Assembly (NCBI GenBank): GCA_026645735.1
Contig: JAPKMT010000026.1
Span: forward strand, 1 to 45,539
Length of the DNA stretch: 45,539 nucleotides
Source: Flexilinea sp.
Lineage (GTDB): Bacteria > Chloroflexota > Anaerolineae > Anaerolineales > Anaerolineaceae
Direction of reading: 5' to 3'
Shown here: positions 18,926 to 27,868 of the stretch, one piece after another
Position numbering within the stretch: position 1 is the first letter of the stretch
Layout of the letters: every line of letters begins with the position of its first letter
The notes under the pieces: model-generated
Seen by the model: only the letters and a program-made list of their open reading frames with translations
The model's database searches: none
Told to the model about the DNA's origin: nothing
Made by a program: the position numbers and the translations under genes

Positions 18926-20091
18926 TGAACACGTTTAAGTCCATCATCAAGAATAATATCCGCCAATATGGTATGTTGATAGCGCTGGTCTTCATTATGA
19001 TTTTCTTCTGGATTTCTACGGACGGAATTTTAATGCGCCCAGTCAATATCACAAATCTTCTGCTTCAGAACAGCTATATCATCATTATGGCTATCGGAAT
19101 GCTGCTGATCATCGTTACCGGTGTTGTCGATTTGTCTGTTGGCTCAGTCTGTGGATTTATCGGCGGTCTTGCAGCCGTCCTGATGGTCAGGCATCATTTC
19201 AACGTTTATGTGACCATGCTGATTTGTCTGGCGATAGGAGCCGCTGTTGGTGCCTGGAATGGTTTTTGGGTTGCCTACCAGAAGATTCCCGCATTTATTG
19301 TAACATTGGCAGGCATGCTGATCTTCCGCGGACTGGTTCTTTGGCTCCTGAATGGAGAATCCGTCGGTCCTTTTCCGGAAGAATTTCAACGAATTGCATC
19401 CGGTTTTATTCCGGACGTATTCCATTATCCCGGATTTCATTTAACCTCGATCGTCATCGGTGTCATTCTTTCCATCATTATCGTATTTTTAGATTACCGC
19501 AGCAGAAGAAATAATCAAAAATATGAATTTGAAGTCCTGCCGCTGCCTTTCTTCATTTTCAAAAATTTAATTGTGGTTTCGGCGATCATGGGACTGTGCT
19601 ATGTTATGGCTTCTTATAAAGGCCTGCCAAATGTTCTGATTTTGATGGGTGTCCTGGCTGTTATATACACGATCATTACGAACAAAACTGTTCTGGGGCG
19701 CAGAATCTATGCGATGGGTGGCAATGAAAAAGCGACAAAATTATCTGGTATCAACACAGACAGACTATCCTTCTTCTGCTTTGTGAACATGGGCGTTCTA
19801 TCAGCGTTGGCCGGTATGGTTTTTGCCGCCCGTTTGAATTCAGCCACACCCAAAGCCGGTAACAGCTTTGAAATGGATGTCATTGCAGCGAATTACATCG
19901 GTGGTGCTTCGACCACAGGTGGTGTAGGTACGGTTGTCGGAGCGCTGGTCGGCGCTTTCATTATGGGTGTATTGAATAACGGTATGTCCATCATGGGTAT
20001 TAACATTGACTGGCAGCAGGTCATTAAAGGTATGGTTCTGCTGATGGCAGTTTTCTTTGATGTAGTACAAAAGAATAAAAGCGGAAAATAA
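18925..20091 (+). CDS. mmsB: Multiple monosaccharide ABC transporter permease
   Basis: The 388-residue integral membrane protein is of the BPD_transp_2/RbsC type. It has about ten hydrophobic segments and the family stretches GVVDLSVGSVCGFIGG, IPAFIVTLAGMLIFRG, GRRIYAMGGNEKATKLSGIN and NYIGGASTTGGVGTVVGAL. It is longer than RbsC (about 320 residues) owing to an extra cytoplasmic region near residues 188-210 (YRSRRNNQKYEFEV), a feature of the MmsB/GguB group. It forms the channel with MmsA. It overlaps mmsA by 1 nt and ends the operon before a strong terminator. Confidence 0.92.
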   Translation: MNTFKSIIKNNIRQYGMLIALVFIMIFFWISTDGILMRPVNITNLLLQNSYIIIMAIGMLLIIVTGVVDLSVGSVCGFIGGLAAVLMVRHHFNVYVTMLICLAIGAAVGAWNGFWVAYQKIPAFIVTLAGMLIFRGLVLWLLNGESVGPFPEEFQRIASGFIPDVFHYPGFHLTSIVIGVILSIIIVFLDYRSRRNNQKYEFEVLPLPFFIFKNLIVVSAIMGLCYVMASYKGLPNVLILMGVLAVIYTIITNKTVLGRRIYAMGGNEKATKLSGINTDRLSFFCFVNMGVLSALAGMVFAARLNSATPKAGNSFEMDVIAANYIGGASTTGGVGTVVGALVGAFIMGVLNNGMSIMGINIDWQQVIKGMVLLMAVFFDVVQKNKSGK

Positions 20092-20122
20092 TCTCCTTTT
20101 TTTTCGTTAATCTCCTTTCCCA

Positions 20123-20168
20123 AAATAAATAGACACTCCTGGTTTTTCGGAGTGCCTATTTATTTTTT
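20123..20168. terminator. Terminator between mmsB and the convergent repressor gene
   Basis: AAATAAATAG-A-CACTCC pairs with GGAGTG-C-CTATTTATTT around a TGGTTTTTC loop, with one mismatch, and continues into a T-run on the + strand. The A-rich side gives a T-run on the reverse strand as well, so it may work both ways. Confidence 0.8.
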
Positions 20169-20219
20169 CAATTTATTAAAAATTTTTTTATATTGATCAA
20201 AATCAGGAAGGCTTATGGA

Positions 20220-21245
20220 TTATGAGCTTTTCCGGATCACCAATCCGGTATCCAGCACAATAGTCTGATTGGTATAGGTTTGGCTTTTATTTTGAATTTG
20301 TTCCACAAGAATTCTTACTGATTTTTTACCTAATTCCCGAAGAGGATGGGTAACCGTTGACAAAGAGGGAGTAAAATATGCCGCCTCAGGTAAATCATCG
20401 AAACCGATCACAGCAACATCCTGTGGAATACGAATTCCATGCGAGTTTGCATAATGCATCGCACCCAATGCCATATAATCATTGCTGGTAAAAACAGCAT
20501 CCATTTCCGGATAATTTTGAAATAAAGTCTGGAAACAGGACTCACCACTCTCCGCCAACCAATCCCCTTCTACCCATTTATTAGGAGAAGGCTTGATTCC
20601 ATGTTCACGCAAAACGTCTTCCCAGCCCTGTTTTCGTTGCTGTGATTCAAGCCAATCCAGAGGACCGGCAATGAGACCAATATTTTTACGCCCAAGTGAA
20701 AACAAATAGTCGACTGCTTTTCTGGCCCCGTCATAGTTGTTGATTGATAAAGTCGTGAAGTTTTGATCAGGAACACATTTTAGAAATACAATGGGGGGAC
20801 AATAAGAGGGAAGTCTTTCCTGTGTTTGGCGAATGCTGCCTTTCACGTCCGGTACTGCATAAATAATCCCCTCGACCTGCCGCTCCAGCAATGTCTCAAT
20901 GGATTGGACAATATTCGGGGAATCAATCTGGAATTCCTGAATAATAATTAGAGAATAACCGGTTTCTTCACATGCTTTCGTAATCCCGTCCAAGGTATTT
21001 GCAACACCTGAATATCGTAAACCACCGATCACCACACCAATTGTCAAACTGTGTTGTTTCACAAGACTGCGTGCTACAGCACTCGGATAATAATTCATCT
21101 CTTTGATAGCAGTCAGAATTTTTTCTCTTGTTTCTTCAGAAACATCCGGTTTATTGTTGATGACGCGGGATACGGTCTGTGTTGAAACCTCGCAGCGATT
21201 AGCAATGTCCGTGATTGTGGTTTTTCTTACACGTTTATACGGCAT
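20220..21245 (-). CDS. LacI-family transcriptional regulator
   Basis: The 341-residue product starts with the LacI helix-turn-helix and hinge: TTITDIANRCEVSTQTVSRV, INNKPDVSEETREKI and YYPSAVARSLV. The effector domain (from about residue 60) is the periplasmic-binding-protein-like fold: VGVVIGGLRYSG, AVDYLFSLGRKNIGLIAGPL, DAVFTSNDYMALGAM and VAVIGFDDLPEAAYFTPSLS. It most likely represses the chvE-mmsA-mmsB operon, which converges on it, and also itself: matching 26-bp operators lie upstream of chvE and 105 bp upstream of this start. Ligand is probably one of the imported sugars or a derivative. Confidence 0.9.
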   Translation of the reverse strand: MPYKRVRKTTITDIANRCEVSTQTVSRVINNKPDVSEETREKILTAIKEMNYYPSAVARSLVKQHSLTIGVVIGGLRYSGVANTLDGITKACEETGYSLIIIQEFQIDSPNIVQSIETLLERQVEGIIYAVPDVKGSIRQTQERLPSYCPPIVFLKCVPDQNFTTLSINNYDGARKAVDYLFSLGRKNIGLIAGPLDWLESQQRKQGWEDVLREHGIKPSPNKWVEGDWLAESGESCFQTLFQNYPEMDAVFTSNDYMALGAMHYANSHGIRIPQDVAVIGFDDLPEAAYFTPSLSTVTHPLRELGKKSVRILVEQIQNKSQTYTNQTIVLDTGLVIRKSS

Positions 21246-21350
21246 TTGATTCCTCTGTATTCTTCATTTACAGTTAAACAATCATTCAATATCATCCAGG
21301 AAAAATTTTGAATTCTCAGATAGGTGAATTATACATTGATAATCAAGAAT

Positions 21351-21376
21351 TGTGAACGTTACCGTTATCGATAACA
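21351..21376. promoter_or_regulatory. LacI-type operator candidate upstream of the repressor gene
   Basis: On the reverse strand it begins TGTTATCGATAA and ends AACGTTCACA, aligning without gaps with the chvE site (21 of 26). It contains the perfect 12-bp palindrome GTTATCGATAAC (21364-21375). Position suggests autoregulation. Confidence 0.65.
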
Positions 21377-21833
21377 ATTCGTTTTACGGATAACGTGATG
21401 GTTCTTTTTTTCAATGGTCTTGGAACTATTCGTTTTGCAACGATTCCAGAAAACTCCTAAGATAAAACACAGGAATTGATATAGGATGCATTACCTGATC
21501 GGTCACACCCTGTATTGCGTTGCAGGCTGACAATGTAACGGAGAATTATTGAAATTATTTTTCTTTTGTACTAATCAAATAAACGGTCTGCATTTTGAGA
21601 TTTAGACCGGATTTTGAGGAAAGAGAGGGATCGATTTATGGTTCGAAATGATGTCAGACTATCCATCATTTTAAAAACTTAGCGAAACTTCGTAATATGA
21701 AAAGAATGATTTCGAATCACTGCAGGAAGTCAGATTACCAGAAATTTGCAGGTTACAATAATTAGGGGCTAAACAGTATTTTATGCAAAGCCCGTCAGTA
21801 CTTATCACGCGTCAAATAATTGAGGTATAAACA
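21377..21833. other. Intergenic region upstream of lpdA; no gene seen
   Basis: This 457-bp stretch has no supported coding frame. It holds degenerate matches to the repeat termini, notably GATTTCGAATCACTGCAG at 21708-21725 and TTCGTAATATGAAAAGAATG at 21689-21708. No clear RNA structure or strong promoter was found. Confidence 0.4.
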
Positions 21834-23201
21834 ATGAACCAATACGATATTGTCGTTATCGGAGCCGGACCAGGCGGTTATGTAGCAGCGTTGAGATCAT
21901 CTGAGCTCGGTTTGAAAACAGCGATCATTGAAAAAGAAAATTTAGGCGGTGTCTGTCTGAATGTAGGCTGCATTCCTTCAAAATCATTATTGAAGAATTC
22001 AGAAATTGCCCGGACACTCCGCAAAAATGCAAAAACCTTTGGGATTAGTTTTGAAAATCTGCAGCTGGATTATGCTGCAGCAGTCGAAAGAAGCCGAAAA
22101 ATCTCAAAACGATTATGTATGGGTGTGGCATCATTAATGAAAACCAATTCGGTAGAAGTTTTTGAGGGTCATGCAACTATTCAGCAGGGAAAAAAAATAA
22201 CAGTACAAAACAAATCCGGAGATTCGACAGAACTGACTGCAAAATCGATTATTTTGGCTACTGGCGCACATTCCATTGAATTACCGGGGATGGAATCCGA
22301 TGGGGATAGAATTTTAAATTATCAGCAGGCTATTTTGCAAACCAGGCTCCCCAAGTCAGTTGTGATCATCGGAGGAGGCGCAATTGGTGTCGAATTTGCC
22401 ACGATCTGGAATGCTTACGGAGTGGAAGTAACGGTTGTTGAGATGAAAAAACATCTGGTCCCAAACGAAGACACTGAAGTAAGTGTCGAGCTTGAACGCA
22501 TGTTTAAAAAACAGGGAATTAAGGTGAAGACAGGTTCAGCCTTAACCCGTGTAGAAAAAACCGAATTTGGTGTCGCGGTTCTTATCCATTCCGAAAATGG
22601 AGATTCACAAATCGACGCTGAACAAGTAATGATTTCAATCGGATTCCAGCCTAACAGCAGCGAAATCGGACTCGAGTCAGCAGGAATTCAGATTCACCAG
22701 AAAGGCTGGGTACTGACTGATGAATATTGCCGGACAAATATCCCGGATATCTATGCCATTGGCGACCTCACCGGGAAAATCATGCTCGCCCACGCGGCAT
22801 CTGCGATGGGAAAAATCGCAGTTGAAAAAATTGCAGGACTGAATCCGGACCCATTAAATGTGAATTTGATTCCCCACACGACTTTTTGTTTTCCGCAAAT
22901 TGCCTCCTTTGGCCTCACAGAAGATGCTGCTTCCGAAAAAGATTTACCGATTCAAGTCAAAAAAGCAAATTTCATTGCAAACGGTAAAGCGCTTGGAATC
23001 GGGGAAAATGAAGGTTGGGCCAAGATAATTGCCGATGCATCCACCGGAATAATTTTAGGAGCATCGTTAATTGGTCCGGAAGTAAGTGAAATCCTTCCAG
23101 TCCTCACACTTGCCGCTAAAAATCAGCTTACCATCCAGGATATTCACAAGAACATTTTTGCACATCCGACTCTCAGCGAAATCCTGATGGAAACTGTCTA
23201 A
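21834..23201 (+). CDS. lpdA: Dihydrolipoyl dehydrogenase
   Basis: The 455-residue flavoprotein has the FAD-binding GAGPGG (10-15), the redox disulfide C41/C46 in GGVCLNVGCIPSKS, an NAD-binding VIIGGGAIGVEFA segment, the second FAD motif YAIGDL, and the C-terminal catalytic pair H444/E449 in FAHPTLSEILM. It reoxidises dihydrolipoyl groups of 2-oxoacid dehydrogenase or glycine cleavage complexes with NAD+. No E1/E2 or gcv genes lie in the window, so it is an orphan copy serving complexes encoded elsewhere. The spacing between the active Cys residues is the usual CxxxxC. It appears monocistronic. Confidence 0.92.
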   Translation: MNQYDIVVIGAGPGGYVAALRSSELGLKTAIIEKENLGGVCLNVGCIPSKSLLKNSEIARTLRKNAKTFGISFENLQLDYAAAVERSRKISKRLCMGVASLMKTNSVEVFEGHATIQQGKKITVQNKSGDSTELTAKSIILATGAHSIELPGMESDGDRILNYQQAILQTRLPKSVVIIGGGAIGVEFATIWNAYGVEVTVVEMKKHLVPNEDTEVSVELERMFKKQGIKVKTGSALTRVEKTEFGVAVLIHSENGDSQIDAEQVMISIGFQPNSSEIGLESAGIQIHQKGWVLTDEYCRTNIPDIYAIGDLTGKIMLAHAASAMGKIAVEKIAGLNPDPLNVNLIPHTTFCFPQIASFGLTEDAASEKDLPIQVKKANFIANGKALGIGENEGWAKIIADASTGIILGASLIGPEVSEILPVLTLAAKNQLTIQDIHKNIFAHPTLSEILMETV

Positions 23202-23375
23202 AAAAGCAATCATCGTATTGTTTAACAAAAGTACTGGTTTATTGCTCCCTTGACAGAGATCTCATCTTCGTTCTTTTCTATTGTGGTCCAAGATCTTCAA
23301 ATTTTCTGACGATGTCAAAAAGGGACGCAACGAACCAGTATTAGAAAATGACTGATTTTTTCTTAAGGCAGAACA

Positions 23376-23864
23376 ATGAAAATTACCTTTGAAACGGCAA
23401 CGGTTGATAATGCTTTTGAAATTACTGAATTACTGAATACCGTCACATTACAACTGCATCATAAATCGATTATGCAGTGGGAGTACCCCTGGGATCAAAA
23501 CAGCATTGAAAATGACGTACTTTCCAATTTGGTCGAAATGCTGTTGGATAATGGACGAATTATCGCTACATTTTCAATAAGTCCATTACAGTCCAATCCA
23601 TGGGCGTCTGAGAATCTCGTTGATGCCCTATATATGTACCATATTGCCATCCATCCGGATTATCAGGGATACGGAATCGGGAAACAGATTATGCAGCACG
23701 CTACTGGTTTCGGTCTAGCTCAAAAAAAGAACATATATCTGGACTGCTGGGCAGGAAACACCAAACTGAAAAATTTTTACACGGAGTCCGGATTCGAATA
23801 TATCGGCGATTTTCCTGAAAAGGATTATCGGATCAGTGCTTTTTGTTTTTATTGCAGATTATAG
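23376..23864 (+). CDS. GNAT-family N-acetyltransferase
   Basis: The 162-residue product is a single GNAT domain. Motif A reads YHIAIHPDYQGYGIGKQIMQ with the QGYGIG pyrophosphate loop, and the end of the fold reads LDCWAGNTKLKNFYTESGFE. The N-terminal VDNAFEITELLN fits the first helix. Acceptor unknown; it is unrelated in detail to the longer GNAT at 7415. AAGGCAG lies before the ATG. A small inverted repeat at 23891-23914 (GAAACGA/TCGTTTC) after the stop might be a weak terminator. Confidence 0.8.
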   Translation: MKITFETATVDNAFEITELLNTVTLQLHHKSIMQWEYPWDQNSIENDVLSNLVEMLLDNGRIIATFSISPLQSNPWASENLVDALYMYHIAIHPDYQGYGIGKQIMQHATGFGLAQKKNIYLDCWAGNTKLKNFYTESGFEYIGDFPEKDYRISAFCFYCRL

Positions 23865-24032
23865 ACAGTGATTTGTTATTATGGATCATTGAAACGATGG
23901 AATCTGGTCGTTTCGCTTTGAGATACTTTTCTGTTTTTTGAAAGAACATTGCTCAATAAATATTTTTTCCAAAATTCCGAGAAACAGATTTACCCTTTGA
24001 ATTGATCGAGAAAAAGAGAATTGGATCGTTTT

Positions 24033-24071
24033 CAAGCGATTCGAAATATAAATGTGTGTTTCGAATTCGCT
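24033..24071. repeat. Short palindromic remnant of the hairpin-element family
   Basis: AGCGATTCGAAATA (24035-24048) faces TGTTTCGAATTCGCT (24057-24071). These are the two termini of the larger elements brought almost together. Upstream, TTTGAATTGATCGAGAAAA (23996-24014) resembles the internal spacer of element F (TTCGAATCGATCGAGAAAA). Confidence 0.45.
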
Positions 24072-24089
24072 AATCGTTTGCATTCGTTT

Positions 24090-24118
24090 TTGTCTTTTTC
24101 AGAATTTCGTGATAGAAT
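24090..24118 (+). promoter_or_regulatory. Probable sigma-70-type promoter for tRNA-Gln
   Basis: TTGTCT (24090-24095), a 17-bp spacer and TAGAAT (24113-24118) lie 24 bp before the tRNA. This is good spacing and close hexamers. Confidence 0.5.
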
Positions 24119-24142
24119 TTTAGCGTTTGGAACAACAAACGA

Positions 24143-24213
24143 TGGGATATGGTGCAACGGCAGCACACCAGACTTTGAATCTGTGGATCTTGGTTCGAAT
24201 CCAGGTATCCCAG
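24143..24213 (+). tRNA. tRNA-Gln (anticodon TTG)
   Basis: The acceptor stem TGGGATA (24143-24149) pairs with TATCCCA (24206-24212), with discriminator G at 24213. The D-arm contains GGTGCAACGGCAGCAC. The anticodon loop CTTTGAA places TTG at 24175-24177. The T-arm carries TTCGAAT. The outermost anticodon-stem pair appears to be C/T (mismatch). The 3' CCA is not encoded (CAA follows), so it must be added after transcription. Confidence 0.93.
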
Positions 24214-24310
24214 CAATAAAAAAATATAAAACAAAAATTTCCGCTGGATTTATCGATTAGAATTACATCACGGCGGATTTTTTTGTTAAACAATACGGAA
24301 CGGGTATTAC

Positions 24311-26026
24311 ATGTTTTTACCGACAACGAAAAAAGAATTAGAAGTTCTCGGATGGGATCGACTGGATGTTATCCTCATCAGTGGTGATTCCTATATTGAT
24401 TCGCCACACATCGGTGTATCTGTGATCGGACACATCCTCAGCAATGCCGGTTATCGTGTAGGTATCATTGCACAGCCGGACGTTAATTCTCCGGAAGATA
24501 TCACGAGACTGGGTGAACCAGCTCTTTTCTGGGGTATCTCAGCCGGTGCGGTGGATTCGATGGTGGCAAATTACACCGCTTCCAAAAAACCGCGCAAACA
24601 GGATGATTATACGCCGGGAGGAATTAACAACCGACGTCCCGACCGGGCAGTTTTGGTTTATACCAATCTGATTCGGCAGTATTTTAAAAACACGAAGCCG
24701 ATTGTTTTAGGAGGAATTGAAGCCAGCCTGAGACGGATCGCTCATTATGATTACTGGTCCAACAAGATACGCGGTTCCATCCTGTTTGATTCAAAAGCAG
24801 ATTATCTGCTGTATGGGATGGCCGATACATCGGTGCTGCAGTTAGCGGAAGCGCTTGCAAAAGGCAAAGATCTCAGCAAAATTCGCGGACTGGCATACAA
24901 AACCACTGAAGTACCTGTAAACAGCGTTATGTTGCCATCGCTTGAAGAGGTCAGCAAAGACAATCTGAAATTCATTCAAGCTTACAAATTATTTTATGAC
25001 AACAATGATCCTTTCAGCGGAAGGATTTTGGCACAAAAACATGACTCACGGTACTTAATTCAGAATCCTCCGTCAAGAATTCTTGCGCAGCAGGAAATGG
25101 ATGAGATTTATGGACTCCCGTTTGAGCGAAGGCAGCATCCATATTATGAAGCACAAGGCAAGGTCAAAGCATTAGAAACGATCCAGTTTTCCATCACAAC
25201 CCATCGGGGATGCTATGGGGAATGCAACTTTTGCGCGATTGCAGTCCATGAAGGCCGTATTGTGCAGTGGCGATCTGAAACTTCGATTTTAAATGAAATA
25301 AAAAAGATTGCATCCATGCCGGAATTCAAAGGATATATTACTGATCTGGGTGGTCCGACAGCCAATATGTACGGATATGAATGCAGCAAAAAACTACGAC
25401 AGGGCGTATGCCAAAATAAGCGTTGCCTTTTCCCATCGCCTTGTTTGATGCTGAAAATTGACCATCACCCATTAATCAGCTTAATGCAAAAAGCCAGGAA
25501 GATTCCGGGAGTCAAAAAAATCTTTATTGGTTCTGGAATTCGTTATGATCTGCTGCAGCATGATCCTGGTTCAGGATCACAATACTTACAGGATCTGTGT
25601 GAGTTTCACATTTCCGGTCAGTTGAAAATAGCCCCGGAACATGACAGCCCGAAAGTGCTGGCCTTAATGGGAAAACCCGGAAAAGATGCACTTATCAAAT
25701 TTCGCGATGATTTTAAGCGCATCAATGCACGTATCGGGAAAAATCAATTTCTTACATACTACTTCATTGCAGCCCACCCAGGTTGTACGATAAAAGATAT
25801 GATGCAATTAAAAAAATTTGTTTCGACTGAATTAAAAATCACACCGGAGCAAGTGCAAATCTTTACACCGACACCCTCGACCTGGTCTACTGTTATGTAT
25901 GCAACAGAAACGGATCCTTTCACTTTGGAGCATATCTTTGTAGAAAAAGATCCGATGCATCAGCAAAAGCAGAAAAATATCGTGCTTGAAAAGGAACAAA
26001 ACAAACAATGGCCCAAACGATCCTGA
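24311..26026 (+). CDS. YgiQ-family radical SAM protein
   Basis: The 571-residue product opens with the family's conserved N-terminus (LEVLGWDRLDVILISGDSYI, then DSPHIGVSVIGHIL), a cobalamin-binding-like region. The radical SAM cluster is C301, C305, C308 in HRGCYGECNFCAI. Further family stretches are FIGSGIRYDLL, LKIAPEHDSPKVLALMGKPG and EQVQIFTPTPSTWSTVMYAT. YgiQ proteins are widespread in anaerobes but their reaction is not established. The last codons overlap the lipid-kinase start by 19 nt, so the two are likely co-expressed. The start ATG at 24311 follows CGGGTATTAC, a weak ribosome site. Confidence 0.9.
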   Translation: MFLPTTKKELEVLGWDRLDVILISGDSYIDSPHIGVSVIGHILSNAGYRVGIIAQPDVNSPEDITRLGEPALFWGISAGAVDSMVANYTASKKPRKQDDYTPGGINNRRPDRAVLVYTNLIRQYFKNTKPIVLGGIEASLRRIAHYDYWSNKIRGSILFDSKADYLLYGMADTSVLQLAEALAKGKDLSKIRGLAYKTTEVPVNSVMLPSLEEVSKDNLKFIQAYKLFYDNNDPFSGRILAQKHDSRYLIQNPPSRILAQQEMDEIYGLPFERRQHPYYEAQGKVKALETIQFSITTHRGCYGECNFCAIAVHEGRIVQWRSETSILNEIKKIASMPEFKGYITDLGGPTANMYGYECSKKLRQGVCQNKRCLFPSPCLMLKIDHHPLISLMQKARKIPGVKKIFIGSGIRYDLLQHDPGSGSQYLQDLCEFHISGQLKIAPEHDSPKVLALMGKPGKDALIKFRDDFKRINARIGKNQFLTYYFIAAHPGCTIKDMMQLKKFVSTELKITPEQVQIFTPTPSTWSTVMYATETDPFTLEHIFVEKDPMHQQKQKNIVLEKEQNKQWPKRS

Positions 26027-26931
26027 TTTTCAACCGTTTTGCCCACAAAGGGAAATTGAGGCATTCTCTGGAAGAAGTCCAGCGATGCTTGCAGCAAGCC
26101 GAGATTGACACGGATACGGTATTTACGAAATTTCCCGGTCATGCCATCGAGTTGGTTGAAGAAAAGGTACAAGAGGGATATAAGAGGATCATTGTAGTCG
26201 GTGGTGACGGGACAGTCAATGAAGCGATCAACGGGCTTGTCAAAGCACAGCAAAAAGGCTTTGGATCTGCCTGCCTGGGAGTGATACCCAATGGAAGAGG
26301 CAACGATTTCGGTTTTTCGGTGAAAATTCCCTCGGACCTGCAAAGTGCTGTGGATGTCATTAAAGCTGATCGTCGCATAAAAATCGATATCGGTAGTGCC
26401 GGGGACGGAACTTTTGAACGGTTCTTCTGTAATGGATCCGGATTCGGTGTTGACGCTGCCATTAATTATCATGCCGCAGTTTCGAAATTAAACGGATTCC
26501 CGTCTTACCTTTGGGGCTTGTTGAAAGCTATATTTTTGGATATCCGCCAGCCAATGGCAAAAATCACATGGGATGAAGGTGAATTTGAAATGCCTACCCT
26601 CCTTCTGGCTGCAATGAACGGTATGCGGGAAGGCGGGGGTTTTAAACTTGCCCCTAATTTTCGGATCGATGACGGGAAATTGGATGTCTGTATCGTTGGC
26701 AACAATCAACCGATCTCACGGCTTCTGCCATTGATTCCGCGTCTGATTAATGGAAAACTGGATCATCCGCAAATAATTACTTTTAAAACCAGTCAACTTC
26801 AGGCAACGATTGAAGGAAAAGGATTATTTGGTCAGGTGGATGGTGAAACCATTTTTTCATCCGGTACAAAATTCATTGTATCGGTTTGCCCATGGAAAAT
26901 TGACCTCATCGCTGGTTTATCTACGAATTGA
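26008..26931 (+). CDS. Diacylglycerol/lipid kinase family protein (YegS/DagK-like)
   Basis: The 307-residue product has the diacylglycerol-kinase catalytic domain: the nucleotide loop G65-G-D-G-T69 followed by VNEAINGL, then GVIPNGRGNDF, and IDIGSAGDGTFERFFCNGSG. The C-terminal beta-domain includes FKLAPNFRIDDGKLDVCIVG and GLFGQVDGE. The family phosphorylates diacylglycerol or related lipids with ATP. Here it could recycle diacylglycerol or act on a glycolipid. It overlaps the YgiQ gene by 19 nt in another frame. Confidence 0.88.
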   Translation: MAQTILIFNRFAHKGKLRHSLEEVQRCLQQAEIDTDTVFTKFPGHAIELVEEKVQEGYKRIIVVGGDGTVNEAINGLVKAQQKGFGSACLGVIPNGRGNDFGFSVKIPSDLQSAVDVIKADRRIKIDIGSAGDGTFERFFCNGSGFGVDAAINYHAAVSKLNGFPSYLWGLLKAIFLDIRQPMAKITWDEGEFEMPTLLLAAMNGMREGGGFKLAPNFRIDDGKLDVCIVGNNQPISRLLPLIPRLINGKLDHPQIITFKTSQLQATIEGKGLFGQVDGETIFSSGTKFIVSVCPWKIDLIAGLSTN

Positions 26932-27040
26932 AATTCAGACCAGCTTTCTGAATCTTGAGAGAAATCCTGCAGGTTTGGACGCAATCAGAAGAAGTTGTGG
27001 CTAATTTCATTCCAGTTCTTTTGTAATTATCGAGGATTTT

Positions 27041-27817
27041 ATGGAAATCAAGAAAAATTACACCCATTACAATGCAATGACATGGGATCGTTGGGCATCA
27101 GAAGGGAATGAGTGGTCAATTCCGATTTCCCATGAGTTATTCCTTAAAGCACAAAAAGGTGTGTGGGATGTCCTGTTAACTCCTTGCAAACCTGTTCCCC
27201 ATGACTGGTTTCCACCTTTTAGCGGGACAAGGATCTTGGGACTTGCCAGCGGTGGCGGGCAGCAGATGCCTGTATTTCGAGCGTTGGGAGCTGAGACAGT
27301 CCTCTTTGATCTATCAGACAGACAGCTTCGATCAGATAAATTCGTCGCGGATAGAGAACAGTATTCCATTCAAATCATCAAAGGAGACATGACCAAACCG
27401 CTTCCATTCGCGGATGAATCCTTTGATCTGATTTTCCACCCGGTTTCCAACAGTTATATCGAGGATGTTCAACCGGTTTGGAATGAAAGTTACAGAGTTT
27501 TAAAGAAAAATGGCATTCTGCTTGCCGGATTGGATAACGGAATCAACTTTCTCTTTGATGAAGATGAAGAGGGAACGGAATTAAAAATGGCACATCATCT
27601 GCCCTATAATCCATTGAAAAATATGGATGAATCTGAACTGGAGATGATGTTTTCCAACAATGATGGCATTCAATTCAGTCACACGATTGAAGAACAAGTA
27701 GGCGGACAATTGAAAGCCGGTTTCACGTTGACAGATTTATTTGAAGATTACAATGATTACGGAGAACTCGCAAAATTTATTCCTACATTTGTTGCTACCC
27801 GGGCAATTAAAAAATAG
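27041..27817 (+). CDS. Class I SAM-dependent methyltransferase
   Basis: The 258-residue product has motif I ILGLASGGGQQMPVF, the acidic post-I position in TVLFDLSDRQL, motif II around IKGDMTKPLPFADESFDLIF, and SYRVLKKNGILLAGLDNG for motif III. The N-terminal MTWDRWASEGNEWSIPISHE is seen in a group of UbiE-like methyltransferases of Firmicutes and Chloroflexota, whose substrate is unknown. The ribosome site GAGGA is 6-10 nt before the ATG. It is followed by a Gfo/Idh gene on the same strand after 51 bp. Confidence 0.85.
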   Translation: MEIKKNYTHYNAMTWDRWASEGNEWSIPISHELFLKAQKGVWDVLLTPCKPVPHDWFPPFSGTRILGLASGGGQQMPVFRALGAETVLFDLSDRQLRSDKFVADREQYSIQIIKGDMTKPLPFADESFDLIFHPVSNSYIEDVQPVWNESYRVLKKNGILLAGLDNGINFLFDEDEEGTELKMAHHLPYNPLKNMDESELEMMFSNNDGIQFSHTIEEQVGGQLKAGFTLTDLFEDYNDYGELAKFIPTFVATRAIKK

Positions 27818-27868
27818 AGTTTTTTTATTGAATAGCATCAGAGAATCAGCCTTGATGGAGAGGGAAAA

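Noticed and set aside
21377-21833. Possible riboswitch or T-box upstream of lpdA
   Set aside because: No conserved core motifs, terminator or antiterminator pair could be recognised.
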